A DNA stretch of 64,000 nt, taken from Watersipora subatra. Its lineage: Eukaryota; Bryozoa; Gymnolaemata; Cheilostomatida; Watersiporidae. Position 1 is the first letter of the stretch. Each line of letters opens with the position of its first letter. Location of the stretch: assembly GCF_963576615.1 (NCBI RefSeq), contig NC_088715.1:58029302-58093301 (forward strand), given 5' to 3'. Positions 55,409-64,000 of the stretch are shown in pieces. Both the position numbers and the translations under genes were made by a program. The notes beneath the pieces are model-generated. The model was not told the origin of the DNA. It was given only the letters and a program-made list of their open reading frames with translations, and ran no database searches.

Positions 55409-56417
55409 GTGTTGTATTTACTGTTAGTAACTATACTGTGTTGTGGTTGTCCCATGACTGGATATTGTGTCCATTGCTTTGTGAGTGATGGATTCCTTGG
55501 GTCACCCCCTGCTGCTCTGTCCCTGGAGAGCAACTTGGTTGAGAATTGTAGGAGATGGAAGAGAAACTTAAAAAATTTCTTGGTGGCTATAAACTCAATT
55601 GCTGATCCAGCAGATGATGATGGTACCTGGCCAGCAGGCAATCCACAAATCTGGATACGACAAATAGCAATTTTAAGACATTGCATTGGTGACAATGCCG
55701 TAGAAGTACTTGATCAATTTGGGTTTGACCTTACTGCTGAACCTGCGAAGAGTGCCAACAGATTAACAGATGTACTAGTAAAGTTTTGAGCTATACTTTA
55801 ATCCCAGAAGGAATAGGTTATACGAATGGTACTCATTTTGGTCCCTTACACAGTCAAGTGGTTGACATGTTGACATGTTTGTCAAAAGACTGAGAACACA
55901 AGCAACCAAGTGCGAGTTCGGTGACATGAAGGACATGATGATGCTCTGTAGATGTGCTTTCGGCACCTCTGATCAGAAATTGAAGGAAAAACTTCTGCAG
56001 GATCTTGAGATAATTCTCGATCGAGCAATCAACTTAATACGAGTGGCTGAAGTCACTAAAATGCAGCTGTAAACCTTAAACGATAAGAAATCGATCAGTG
56101 TAGTTGCCTCAGTTCGTCCCAAATCTGATTCTCAACCTATTCCTGCACCCAGGAAATTCAAATGCATATTCTGCTCTTATGAGCATATGAGGGAGAAATG
56201 CCCTGCCTATGGGAAAGAATGTAGGAAATGCAAAAAGCTAAACCATTTTGCCAAGGCCTGCAAAAGCAAGAAGGTTAGTGCCATAAACACATCCGACTCC
56301 ACAGGTGAGAATGTGGCTAACATGAATCAGTTATTTGTAGGTGCTGTTGAGGACGAAGACGGTGAGGGTAACTGGATGAAAGAATACACGATCAAGCACG
56401 AGCAAGGACCAGGATGA
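55409..56417 (+). pseudogene. Gypsy-4 gag
   Basis: The capsid region is at 55409-55789 (ENCRRWKRNLKNFLVAINS, RHCIGDNAVEVLDQFG), then in another frame KMFVKRLRTQATKCEFGDM. Two complete CCHC knuckles follow: CIFCSYEHMREKC and CRKCKKLNHFAKAC (56163-56265). A TAA at 56070 interrupts the second frame. The frame ends at the deletion junction. Confidence 0.82.
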
Positions 56418-56740
56418 ACATGATGACAACCTCAAGAAGCTGCTGATGCGTGCCAGAGAGCACAATGTAAAGTTTAACATAGATAAGATCCAGCTGAATC
56501 AGAGTTAAATGAGGTACTTCGGACACATCGTCTCGGCAGAAGAGCTCCAGGCTGACCCGGAGAAGTTGAGGCTATAACTAGCATGCCGAAGCCAACAGAC
56601 AAAAAGGGCATACAACGACTGTTAGGCTTACTCAACTACCTTAAGGGGTTCATATCCAACATCTCAAAAGTTATTGAACCTCTCTGAACATTGCTAAAGG
56701 CAGACACTCTGTGAACTCGGAGCGGGGAACAGGACCTGGC
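56416..56740 (+). pseudogene. Gypsy-4 RT end (after internal deletion)
   Basis: The sequence resumes with HDDNLKKLLMRAREHNVKFN, RYFGHIVSAEEL and GIQRLLGLLNYLKGFI, the last third of a gypsy RT (thumb and connection). The fingers, palm and Y-x-D-D box are missing, and no protease is seen. Confidence 0.85.
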
Positions 56741-56741
56741 C

Positions 56742-57190
56742 ATGGAAACAATCAAAGAACTTCTAAGCAAAGCTCCAGTGCTACAGTACTTCGATGTACA
56801 GAAGCTCACGACGCTACAAGTAGACTCATCACAATCCGGGCTTGGTGCTGTCCTACTACAAGACAATCATTCAATTGCCTATGCTTCAAGAGCCCTAACT
56901 GAGACAGAGCAGAACTGGTCGCAAATAGATAAAGAATTGTTAGCGGTTGTGTTTGGTTTTGAGAGATTCCACAGCTATGTCTATGGCCATCGCATTGATG
57001 TAAAAACAGATCACAATCCGCTAGTCAGCATCATCAAGAAGGACTTACATAAAAACTTCAGAGGCTGTTGCTAAGCCTCATCAAATATGACATTCGGGGC
57101 GTCATTTATATTCCTGGAAAATTCCTTTACCTAACCGACACCATGTCTCGCGTCTACCTACCTAATGAAGATGGAGAACTAGAAGAAGAG
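56742..57190 (+). pseudogene. Gypsy-4 RNase H
   Basis: LQVDSSQSGLGAVLLQD, SIAYASRALTETEQNW, KELLAVVFGFERFHSYVYG and KTDHNPLVSIIKKDL, then in a shifted frame FLYLTDTMSRVYLP. One frameshift near 57065. Confidence 0.87.
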
Positions 57191-57399
57191 GTAGTGATGG
57201 TTCACACAATTCAGATACAATATGAGGCAAAAAATCGACTGACCATGGCCTATGGGATGGACCTAGTCATGCAGGAGCTGAGGAGTGCCATTTTCAAAGG
57301 ATGGGCTTGGGGCAACAAAACAGCATCCCCAGTAATCTTGCAACCCTACTGGAGTGTTAAAAATCAGCTCTACATTAAAGATGGGTTTGTATATATAGG

Positions 57400-58494
57400 G
57401 GAGCAACTAGTTATTTCCGAGACTTTGAGATCTGAGTATCTCTCTAAGATTCACCAAGGACATCTTGGAACACACAAGTGCATCGACAGAGCTCATCAAA
57501 GTCTATACTGGCCTCGCATGGCTGCTGAAATAAAGGAAACGGTAGCGCGATGCTCAATCTGCCAACGAAATGCTAATAAGCAACATAAAGAACCGCTGAT
57601 ATCTCCCGCTGTCCCAGAACTACCGTAAAATAAGGTTGGCATGGATATCATGGACTTCCAGAACAAAAGCTATTTCATTGTAGTCAATTTTCACTCTCAC
57701 TATCCATACATTCGTCTGATCAGTCACAAGGTGAAGATGTGGTTGCAGCACTACAGCCTATTTTTGCTGTTCATGGTTTCCCCGTAGAGGTCATTGCAGA
57801 CAATATGCCTTTCAGCAGCTATGCCATGAGGAACTTTACCAGCGAGTGGGGATTTAATATCACTACCTCCAGTCCACACTATGCCAAGTTCAATGGTGTG
57901 GCTGAAAGATTTGTACAGAACATAAAACAATTCACGAAAAAAAAAACTGGTGATTCTGGCTGTAACATATATGCTGCTCTCCTAGCTTACAGACAAACAC
58001 CCGTATCTGGACTGGCTTTCTGCCCAGCTGAGATGCTTTTCAACAGGAATATGCGCAGCTCACTTTCCAGCACTTCGGGGACCTTAGCTCCCTCAACACC
58101 CAATGCTCTAAACGCTTTGCAAACTCATCAGGATGAACAGAAGGACAGACATGACAAATGCTTCAGGACCCTGGAACCTCTCTCCATTGGAGATGATGTG
58201 CTAGTCAGGACTGGCAAGGAAACTGAATGGACATCCAGACAAGTGATCGCACACCATCAACAGCCAAAGTCGTACATCATAGATAATGGTACCTCCTTGG
58301 TAAGAAGAAATCGTGTCCATCTTAAACTGGATCGTGGTCAAGCTGGACCAGTGAACACATCACCCATAGAAGAGGATCTTGATCAGGACAAAGGTGTTAT
58401 GCCACGAAGCTCACCTCCAACTCCAGCCAGAAGGAGCCTTCGTGAGACCAGAGGAATTCTACCTAAGCGATTTGATGGATTCCAAACGAACTAG
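57400..58494 (+). pseudogene. Gypsy-4 integrase
   Basis: Zinc part HQGHLGTHKC ... CSICQR (57450-57570), then a TAA at 57628. Core: VGMDIMDF (first Asp, 57643), VIADNMPFSS (second Asp, about 57800) and GVAERFVQNIK (Glu, about 57905). The triad is complete, but a stop and a frameshift near 57735 separate the parts. The C-terminal domain runs to FDGFQTN (58494). Confidence 0.87.
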
Positions 58495-58710
58495 GGCCGG
58501 GCCCTCCCAACTGTACATATTTACCGTATATCACTTACTTCCAACCTATTAATCACATCAGCTCGTTTGCTTTCGTACTCACTTGTGGCACCTACATACT
58601 TATCACGGAAAGGGTTTCTCTACTATCAAACCAGGTTATGGGTCAATCGTATTCGTTATTCATTTAAGCTAGCTCTTCTATCTTCTGTATATTTTATGGA
58701 GAAAGGAGGA

Positions 58711-59220
58711 TGTTACATTATTATTATACAACCGGATATCGTGTGAACACTAAATAACGAGGCTATCTCCTTTTAACACAAATAGATGTAATCCACCAAT
58801 CAGGATTTTAGATGAAATATACCTAAACAACAGTACTGCTAGATAGTACCCGCGTAGACATAAATAAAGGAACTAGATGACTTATATTGCTCACGAACTT
58901 AGTACTTTTTTAGCTGGCCAGTCATAGCTGCCAACTCTCACGCATGCATGAGACTCACGCATGCGTGAGACTCACGCAAGCACCCCAAAGAAAAACTTAA
59001 AATGCGTGAAAAATGCATGAGATTTTTGCCCCAATTTCTGCAATTTTATATATACTATCATTGATACATCAATTGACCCAAAACTAAATCTCAAGTATTG
59101 CCCCACTTTTGGGTTGGCAGACCTGTGGCCAGCCCTCTAGGTTTATGTTATCGATGACCTACGACAATCAACAATACATAATATACCAGGTACAGCGTTT
59201 ATATCATATTAAAACTAACA
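58711..59220 (+). repeat. Gypsy-4 3' LTR with MITE insertion
   Basis: 510 bp. Without the MITE (58923-59125) and its 8-bp duplication it is essentially the length of the 5' LTR (299 against 300 bp). Confidence 0.93.
58923..59125. mobile_element. hAT-like MITE inside gypsy-4 3' LTR
   Basis: A 203-bp insert absent from the 5' LTR. The tips catagctgccaac and gttggcagacctg are inverted matches over most positions. The flanks tggccagt and tggccagc are an 8-bp target duplication with one change, as left by hAT-type transposases. The interior has repeated 'actcacgcatg' and 'gcgtga' motifs. Confidence 0.88.
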
Positions 59221-59225
59221 GACAT

Positions 59226-59439
59226 GGTTTTTGTGTTATGCTTGTTGCATGCATGTTATATTGTTTTATCAGTTGTCTTCAGTTATTGTCATTTCTGTTT
59301 TGTAGTTGTTGTGAGTCGAGTGGATCTTAAATTAAAGTACTAAACTTACAAATCTCAAGTTGATTCTTCACCAACTAACAGCAAACATACAAACACACAA
59401 GCTCTACTAACAATCACAATCATGGTGCCCCAAGTGAGG
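59226..59439 (+). repeat. Composite element: LTR end and primer-binding site
   Basis: AT-rich DNA ending 'caatca' at 59422, followed by tggtgccccaagtgagg, a near match of the site behind the gypsy-1 5' LTR (tggcgccccgagtgagg). No 3' LTR is inside the window, so the LTR extent is inferred. Confidence 0.5.
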
Positions 59440-59559
59440 AAATAAAAGACAATTGTCCAGCTGTCTGATAACAATTGTCCTGAAGAACAATCTACTCTGC
59501 CCGACTCAGATAGTGAGACTAAGACTTTGACCAGCAACTAACCATAGAACTGCACCAGT

Positions 59560-60600
59560 ATGAGTGTAGAATTTTTAGAACCAAACCCTATCCAAGATGG
59601 ATCCGATCTGTCCAACCAATGGACAAGATTCAAAGAAGAATTTGAACTGTTTCTCACAGCTGCTGAGAAGTCAGTGTCCGATGACAAAATCAAGGTGGCG
59701 ATCTTGCTAAGATGTATTGGACCAAAAGGAGTAGACATATTTAAGTCATTCACATTCACAGAAGGAAAATCGAAAGATATGCAGATGTGGAGAAGTTTGA
59801 TGCCTTTTGCAACCGAGGAACAAACAACTGGTGAAAAGACATCAACTATTGTCTACAAAACAGAATACCATGACTGCAGATGAGTATGTGACCGCTCTCC
59901 ATAATATTGCTCGGAAATGTCAGCTAGATACAATGTACGAGGATTTTATGTTACAGGTCCTTTTTCTAGGCATTAATGATGGTCATCTTCGACGAAAACT
60001 ATTTGATGATGCTGGGGATGATGGCGGTCTGAGTCTAGAGCAAGTGATTAAGAAATGTCGCAATGCTGAGAGCTCACAAAGAGACATGGCAGTACTTCAA
60101 GGTGAAGAAACAGTGAAAGTTGTTAACCCAAGAAGGAAGATCAGCAAAAGTCATGCATCGCAGCATGACCAAAATGAATCAACAAGGTCCACTCGCCCAC
60201 TAAGGAAAACAAAAAGATCATGTGGAAATTGCGGCCAACCACATCCACCGAAACAGTGTCCTGCATACGGGCAGCAATGTCATACCTGCAAAAAGTACAA
60301 TCACTACAAGGCCCTCTGTAGATCAAAGAAGCAAGTGAATGCAGTAGCGGAAAAGAAAAGCGATGAATCCGATGAATCTCTTCTCTACTGGCAGGTAGTG
60401 AGAAAGAATAAGAAACCGATGTCCATTATAAAAACATGTGCTGGTGACAGTCATAAAGATATCACGTTTCAGCTAGACACTGGAGCCTCGTGCAACATAT
60501 TGAACTACCGGTACTACTGTGATCTTGGTAAACCGACATTGGTTGGTAGTCAATCTGAACTCCGTCAGTTTGATGGATCAGTGACTCGTGCCCATCAATG
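59560..60600 (+). pseudogene. Composite element: gypsy gag and protease head
   Basis: ATG at 59560 starts a gypsy gag. It has WTRFKEEFELFLTAAEKSV, then after a frameshift near 59810 ADEYVTALHNIARKCQLDTM. Two complete CCHC knuckles follow, CGNCGQPHPPKQC and CHTCKKYNHYKALC (60220-60310). The protease loop ITFQLDTGASCNI (60460-60500) has D-T-G intact. The frame ends with ELRQFDGSVTRA, still gypsy-like, then stops at 60599. Confidence 0.87.
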
Positions 60601-61060
60601 ACATCTTCAAGTTCAACTATCAAAAGATTACTGGACTTAGAGTAAGAGGTCAAGACTAAAAACGAATAATCAAACTTCCTCCAGCTTATGCAAAAAATGA
60701 CATACATGCAATTAAAGAGCATATTCCAACCAGGATATCTGTCAATGCTTGGCCACATCTGCGGCGAGTAGTAGCAGAAATGGGTGCAGATCATAATGTT
60801 AATACACCAGTAGGTCTACTTATTGGTTATGATTGCCTTCTAGCATTTAGGTCAAGTGAAAATGTCATAGGTAATGACACAGAACCATTTGCTATAAAAA
60901 CAGAACTAGGCTGAGTAGTTATGGGAAACCTTAACTCTAGGAACCAAATGAATGACAGAAGCATATGTCATAAGGTAGTAACCAAAGAGATAACATCTCC
61001 TTACAATGAAACCAGAAACATGGTGTCCTTCTTGGTCAAGAAGGACACTTAAAGCAACAT
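60601..61060 (+). pseudogene. Composite element: BEL protease tail
   Basis: From about 60600 the sequence matches BEL/Pao elements: ITGLRVRGQ, IKLPPAYAKNDIHAIKEHIP, NAWPHLRRVVAEM, then TPVGLLIGYDCLLAF and EPFAIKTELG. These are the blocks between the BEL protease loop and RT. Stops occur near 60656 and 60913. Confidence 0.85.
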
Positions 61061-61210
61061 AGAAACAGATATCAAAACCGGAAATTCTTCAGGTCATGAG
61101 CACAGACTTCACTGACACCAAAACCACAGAAACTGGTTTGTCAGTCGAAGATCAACAATTTCTTTAGATCATGAAATAAAGTACACAGGGATTCACAAGG
61201 TTACGTAGCA

Positions 61211-62077
61211 ATGCCTCTGCCACTAAAGAGCACACCAAGCTCTCCAAACACCTTACCATCAGCAAAGCATCGCCTGAATTTGCTGCTCAAAAGATTTGCC
61301 AAGGATGAACATTACAAAAAGCAGTATGAAACATTCATGAACAAGATCATAGAAAATGATGAGGCTGAACAAGTTCCTCTAAAAGAACTCAACAACCCAC
61401 AAAGCTGGTACATTCCACATTTTGGAGTGTACCATCCAAAGAACCCCAATAAAATTCGGGTAGTTTTTGATGACAGCTCCAAAGTAGATAACTGTAGTCT
61501 CAATGACTATCTCCTACAAGACCCCGATCATATCAATAGTCTGATAGGCATCCTGATGCAATTTCGCCGGGATTATGTTGCGATCATATGCGACATAGAA
61601 CGCATGTTCCATCAGTTTCGGGTGTTACCACCCTTTCAAAATTACCTGAGGTTTTTGTGGTTTGACGGTCTCGGTAATATAGTTCCATATCGTATGAAGG
61701 TTCATCTATTTGGAGCCCGGTCTTCACCTGCTTGTGCTACATATGGTCTTCGATATCTTGCAGATCAATATTGTAAGGGAGAACCAGCTGATAGTGAAGC
61801 TGTCTCTTTTGTAAAAGATAATTTCTATGTTGATGATGGACTGACTAGTGTCAGTACCACAGAAGACGCCAGACTTCTCATCAATCACACAACAAAACTG
61901 TGTGAAAGTGGCAACATCCTCTTGCACAAATTTATGTCCAATGACAAAGACTTCATGAAATCTATTGCTCAACAGAAACGAGCATCTAGTGTCATAGACA
62001 TTGACTTAGGGAAAGAAGCTCTTCCTACAGAGCGAGCCCTTGGCATACAATGGGATGTTGAAAATGATGGTTTCTAA
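61211..62077 (+). pseudogene. Composite element: BEL reverse transcriptase
   Basis: An open 288-codon stretch. PLPLKSTPSSPNTLPSAKHR, SWYIPHFGVYHPKNPNKIRV, CDIERMFHQFRV, VHLFGARSSPACATYGLRYL and the catalytic NFYVDDGLTSVST (about 61830) are all intact. It ends with TERALGIQWDVEN before a TAA at 62075. Of the RTs in the window this one is the least damaged. Confidence 0.9.
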
Positions 62078-62265
62078 TTTAAGGTTGGTGATATAGCTAG
62101 TGTGAATACCAGAAGAGGTATCCTATTCACTGAAGCTTCTCTTTACAATCCTCTAGGGTTCATTTGCTTCTTTTATTTTGTAAAGAAAACTCATTCTCAA
62201 ATCTATCTGTAAATCAAAGAAAGACTGGGATGATCCCATAGGGCCAGAACTCCAGGAAAGTTAGA

Positions 62266-62926
62266 ATGAGTGAGTGGAAAAACAATCTAATTATGCTCAA
62301 CACAATTACAATAAAACGGTGTTACAAACCTAAAGGATTTGGATCAGTCACCAAGGCAGAATTGCATCATTTCTCTGACGCCAGCTCATATGCCTATGGC
62401 CAATGCACCTACCTACGCCTTGTAAACGGCAAGGGTAATATTCATGTTTCACTAGTAATAGCTAAAGCTAGAGTAGCCCCTGCGTCAGCAACCAGCATAC
62501 CTCGTCTTGAACTGCAAACTGCTTGTCTTTCAGCAAAAATAAGTCAGTTAATCCACAAACAATTGCCATTTGACGATGTGCAACATTACTACTGGACAGA
62601 TTCCAAAGTAGTTTTGGGGTACATAACGAACACTGAACGACGCTTTCACGTCTTTGTCTCAAATCAAGTTGAAAAATTCATGATGCCTCGTCTCCAAGCC
62701 AGTGGAATTACGTTCCCTCTGCAGAAAATTCAGCAGACTATGCATCAAGAGGTTTAACTCCAAAAAGTTATGCGAGTCAACTTGGTTCAGTGGACCAGAC
62801 TTTTTGTGGCAGACTCCACTGACACTTACACAAACTGACACATTTCCTGTCACTGATGATGATCCCGAAGTCAAGATTAGTGTTAGTCATAACACTACTC
62901 AAAATAAAAGTGATATGTCACAGTAG
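62266..62926 (+). pseudogene. Composite element: BEL RNase H
   Basis: ELHHFSDASSYAYGQCTYLR, ARVAPASATSIPRLELQTAC and YYWTDSKVVLGYI give the RNase H blocks, with the acidic positions kept. A frameshift near 62700 leads into the tail SKKLCESTWFSGPDFL. Confidence 0.87.
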
Positions 62927-62962
62927 GTCGCGAAGTTCTCCAAGTGGAGAAAAGCAGTCAAG

Positions 62963-63790
62963 GTGATAGCTAAGGTGCAATCCATTGCACCTAGCATCAA
63001 AAAGCGTAAGCCTGATTCTGTGTCAGCTATTAAAGATGCGGAGGGTGCAATTACTTTGACATGTCAGCGTGAGCATTTTGCTGAAGAAATCAAAAGCCTT
63101 AAAAATCAGTCTGAAGTAGCCAAAGGCAGTCCACTGTTCAGGCTAGATCCTTTCATAATCAAAGAGGGTTTACTTAGAGTAGGAGGGAGACTGGGACAAT
63201 GCAACACCCAAAGCTTTGTAGAAAAGCACCCGCTACTGCTTCCCAAAACAAGTCATGTAACACAACTTCTTATAGGGCATCACCATGAGCTAACTGCCCA
63301 TCAAGGCAAAAACATGACACTTGCTAAACTTAGGTCTGCAGGCTACTGGATCTTTGATGCTACCCGGCTTGTAGCTTCATACATATACCACTGTGTGAGT
63401 TGTCGCAGAACAAGAGAAAGACCTCAAGTGCAACAAATGGCACCTCTGCCAACAGATAGGACTGATGAGTCACCTCCATTCTCTTTCTGTGGTTGTGACT
63501 GCTTTGGCCCCTTTTTCGCCAAGGAAGCTCGAAAGGAAGTCAAAAAATATGGACTTATATTCACATGCATGAGTTCAAGAGCAGTTCATTTAGAGCTCTC
63601 AAATGACATGTCTACTGATTCTTTCATTAACGCTCTACGGTCCTTTATAGCCATAAGAGGATCTGTAAGACAAATCAGGTGCGACCAAGGTACGAATTTC
63701 GTAGGCGCCATGTCGGAATTAACAAAGGAGTTGCAGAAGCAACTACCAAACCAGTCCATGAATATTGAGTTCGTATTCAACCCTCCACAT
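62963..63790 (+). pseudogene. Composite element: BEL integrase (N-terminal and first part of core)
   Basis: Open frame with LRVGGRLGQC, the zinc part HHHELTAHQG ... YHCVSCRRT, the first catalytic Asp in CGCDCFGPFF (about 63500) and the second in IRCDQGTNFVGAM (about 63685). It then reads IEFVFNPPH, the point where BEL integrases continue to the Met-Gly-Gly-x-W-E block; here that block is missing. Confidence 0.88.
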
Positions 63791-63792
63791 AC

Positions 63793-64000
63793 ACATCTGC
63801 AGAATTTGCTACTTTCAGCAAAAAGTGGGGTTTTCACCATACGACCTCCTCCCCTGGACATCAGCAGTCAAACGGGAAAGCCGAAACTGCAGTGAAGATT
63901 ATAAAGAAGTTAATGAAAAGAGTTGAAGATCCATACCTGGCTCTTCTAGAATATTGCAACACTCAAACAGCAGGACTAACAACATCACCAGCTGAGCAGA
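63793..64000 (+). pseudogene. Composite element: gypsy integrase (second part of core)
   Basis: In a different frame from the BEL part, the sequence reads TSAEFATFSKKWGFHHTTSS, QQSNGKAETAVKIIKKLMKR and LALLEYCNTQTAGLTTSPAE. This is the gypsy integrase from just after its second Asp through the catalytic Glu. The join is out of frame, so no fusion protein would be made from it as it stands. Confidence 0.88.

Larger units (their letters stand above)
55005..59220 (+). mobile_element. Gypsy-4: Ty3/gypsy element with LTRs and target duplication, RT core deleted
   Basis: The LTRs (55005-55304 and 58711-59220) match closely, and both flanks read gacat (55000-55004, 59221-59225), a 5-bp target duplication. 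The primer-binding site tggtggcagc starts at 55305. A purine tract (gagaaaggagga) precedes the 3' LTR. Internally the gag zinc knuckles jump straight to the RT end near 56415, removing protease and the RT catalytic core. RNase H and integrase follow. It would be non-autonomous even without its stops. Confidence 0.93.
59226..64000 (+). mobile_element. Composite gypsy/BEL element (runs off the window)
   Basis: The 5' part is gypsy: LTR end, primer-binding site tggtgccccaagtgagg (59423), K02A2.6-like gag with two zinc knuckles, and a protease head (to about 60595). Then comes BEL/Pao pol: protease tail, RT with YVDD, RNase H and integrase up to the second Asp region (to about 63790). Then gypsy integrase resumes (63793-64000). 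No LTR, gag or target duplication marks the BEL block as an ordinary nested insertion. The 5' LTR left part is missing or lies across the gypsy-4 insertion. Confidence 0.8.

Noticed and set aside
30357-59220. Envelope gene in one of the LTR elements (endogenous retrovirus)
   Set aside because: No open frame with signal peptide and transmembrane segments is found between any integrase and its 3' LTR.

Overview
This window is nuclear DNA from an invertebrate animal. The evidence is a spliced host gene with GT-AG introns, a tRNA-derived SINE, hAT elements, and Ty3/gypsy, BEL/Pao and Ty1/copia retrotransposons, with BEL/Pao restricted to animals. The sequence is AT-rich. The mix fits a lophotrochozoan such as a mollusc, but the sequence alone does not settle the phylum.

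Left third (1-26 kb) is host DNA. The best-supported gene is MRPL38 (mitochondrial ribosomal protein mL38) on the + strand. Its five exons lie between 4025 and 16882 and join into a 419-residue protein with consistent splice phases. Its two largest introns carry a hAT element with a BED-finger start, a 395-bp foldback MITE, a 43-bp palindrome and three unrelated minisatellites (8.2-8.6, 12.2-13.7 and 13.9-14.75 kb). A good minus-strand exon (10767-10921) is nested in intron 3. Converging on MRPL38 tail to tail is a minus-strand gene that I do not recognise, with phase-compatible exons at 24270-24422 (weaker), 18713-18944, 17505-17673 and 17204-17285. Its introns hold a SINE and a 2.7-kb ZBED-type hAT transposon (20252-22954) flanked by a near-perfect 8-bp target duplication.

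Right two thirds (26.3-64 kb) is an almost continuous block of LTR retrotransposons, all on the + strand. In order: gypsy-1 (RT deleted), a gypsy-2 fragment, BEL-1 (complete with LTRs, inserted next to or into gypsy-2), BEL-2, gypsy-3 (with an inverted LTR copy at its left), a copia element, gypsy-4 (matching LTRs, 5-bp target duplication, MITE in its 3' LTR, RT core deleted), and at the right edge a composite element. All coding regions are broken by stops or frameshifts; nothing here looks like a currently active element, although several domains (BEL-1 RNase H-integrase, gypsy-4 integrase, the RT of the composite) are long and open.

The most unusual structure is the composite (59226-64000). 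It has a gypsy primer-binding site, gag and protease head, then about 3.2 kb of BEL/Pao pol (end of protease, RT, RNase H, integrase start), then a return to gypsy integrase between the second Asp and the Glu of the catalytic triad. No LTRs or BEL gag flank the inserted block, and both junctions fall at equivalent places in the two polyproteins. This is what a double template switch between co-packaged RNAs would give, but an assembly join must be excluded.
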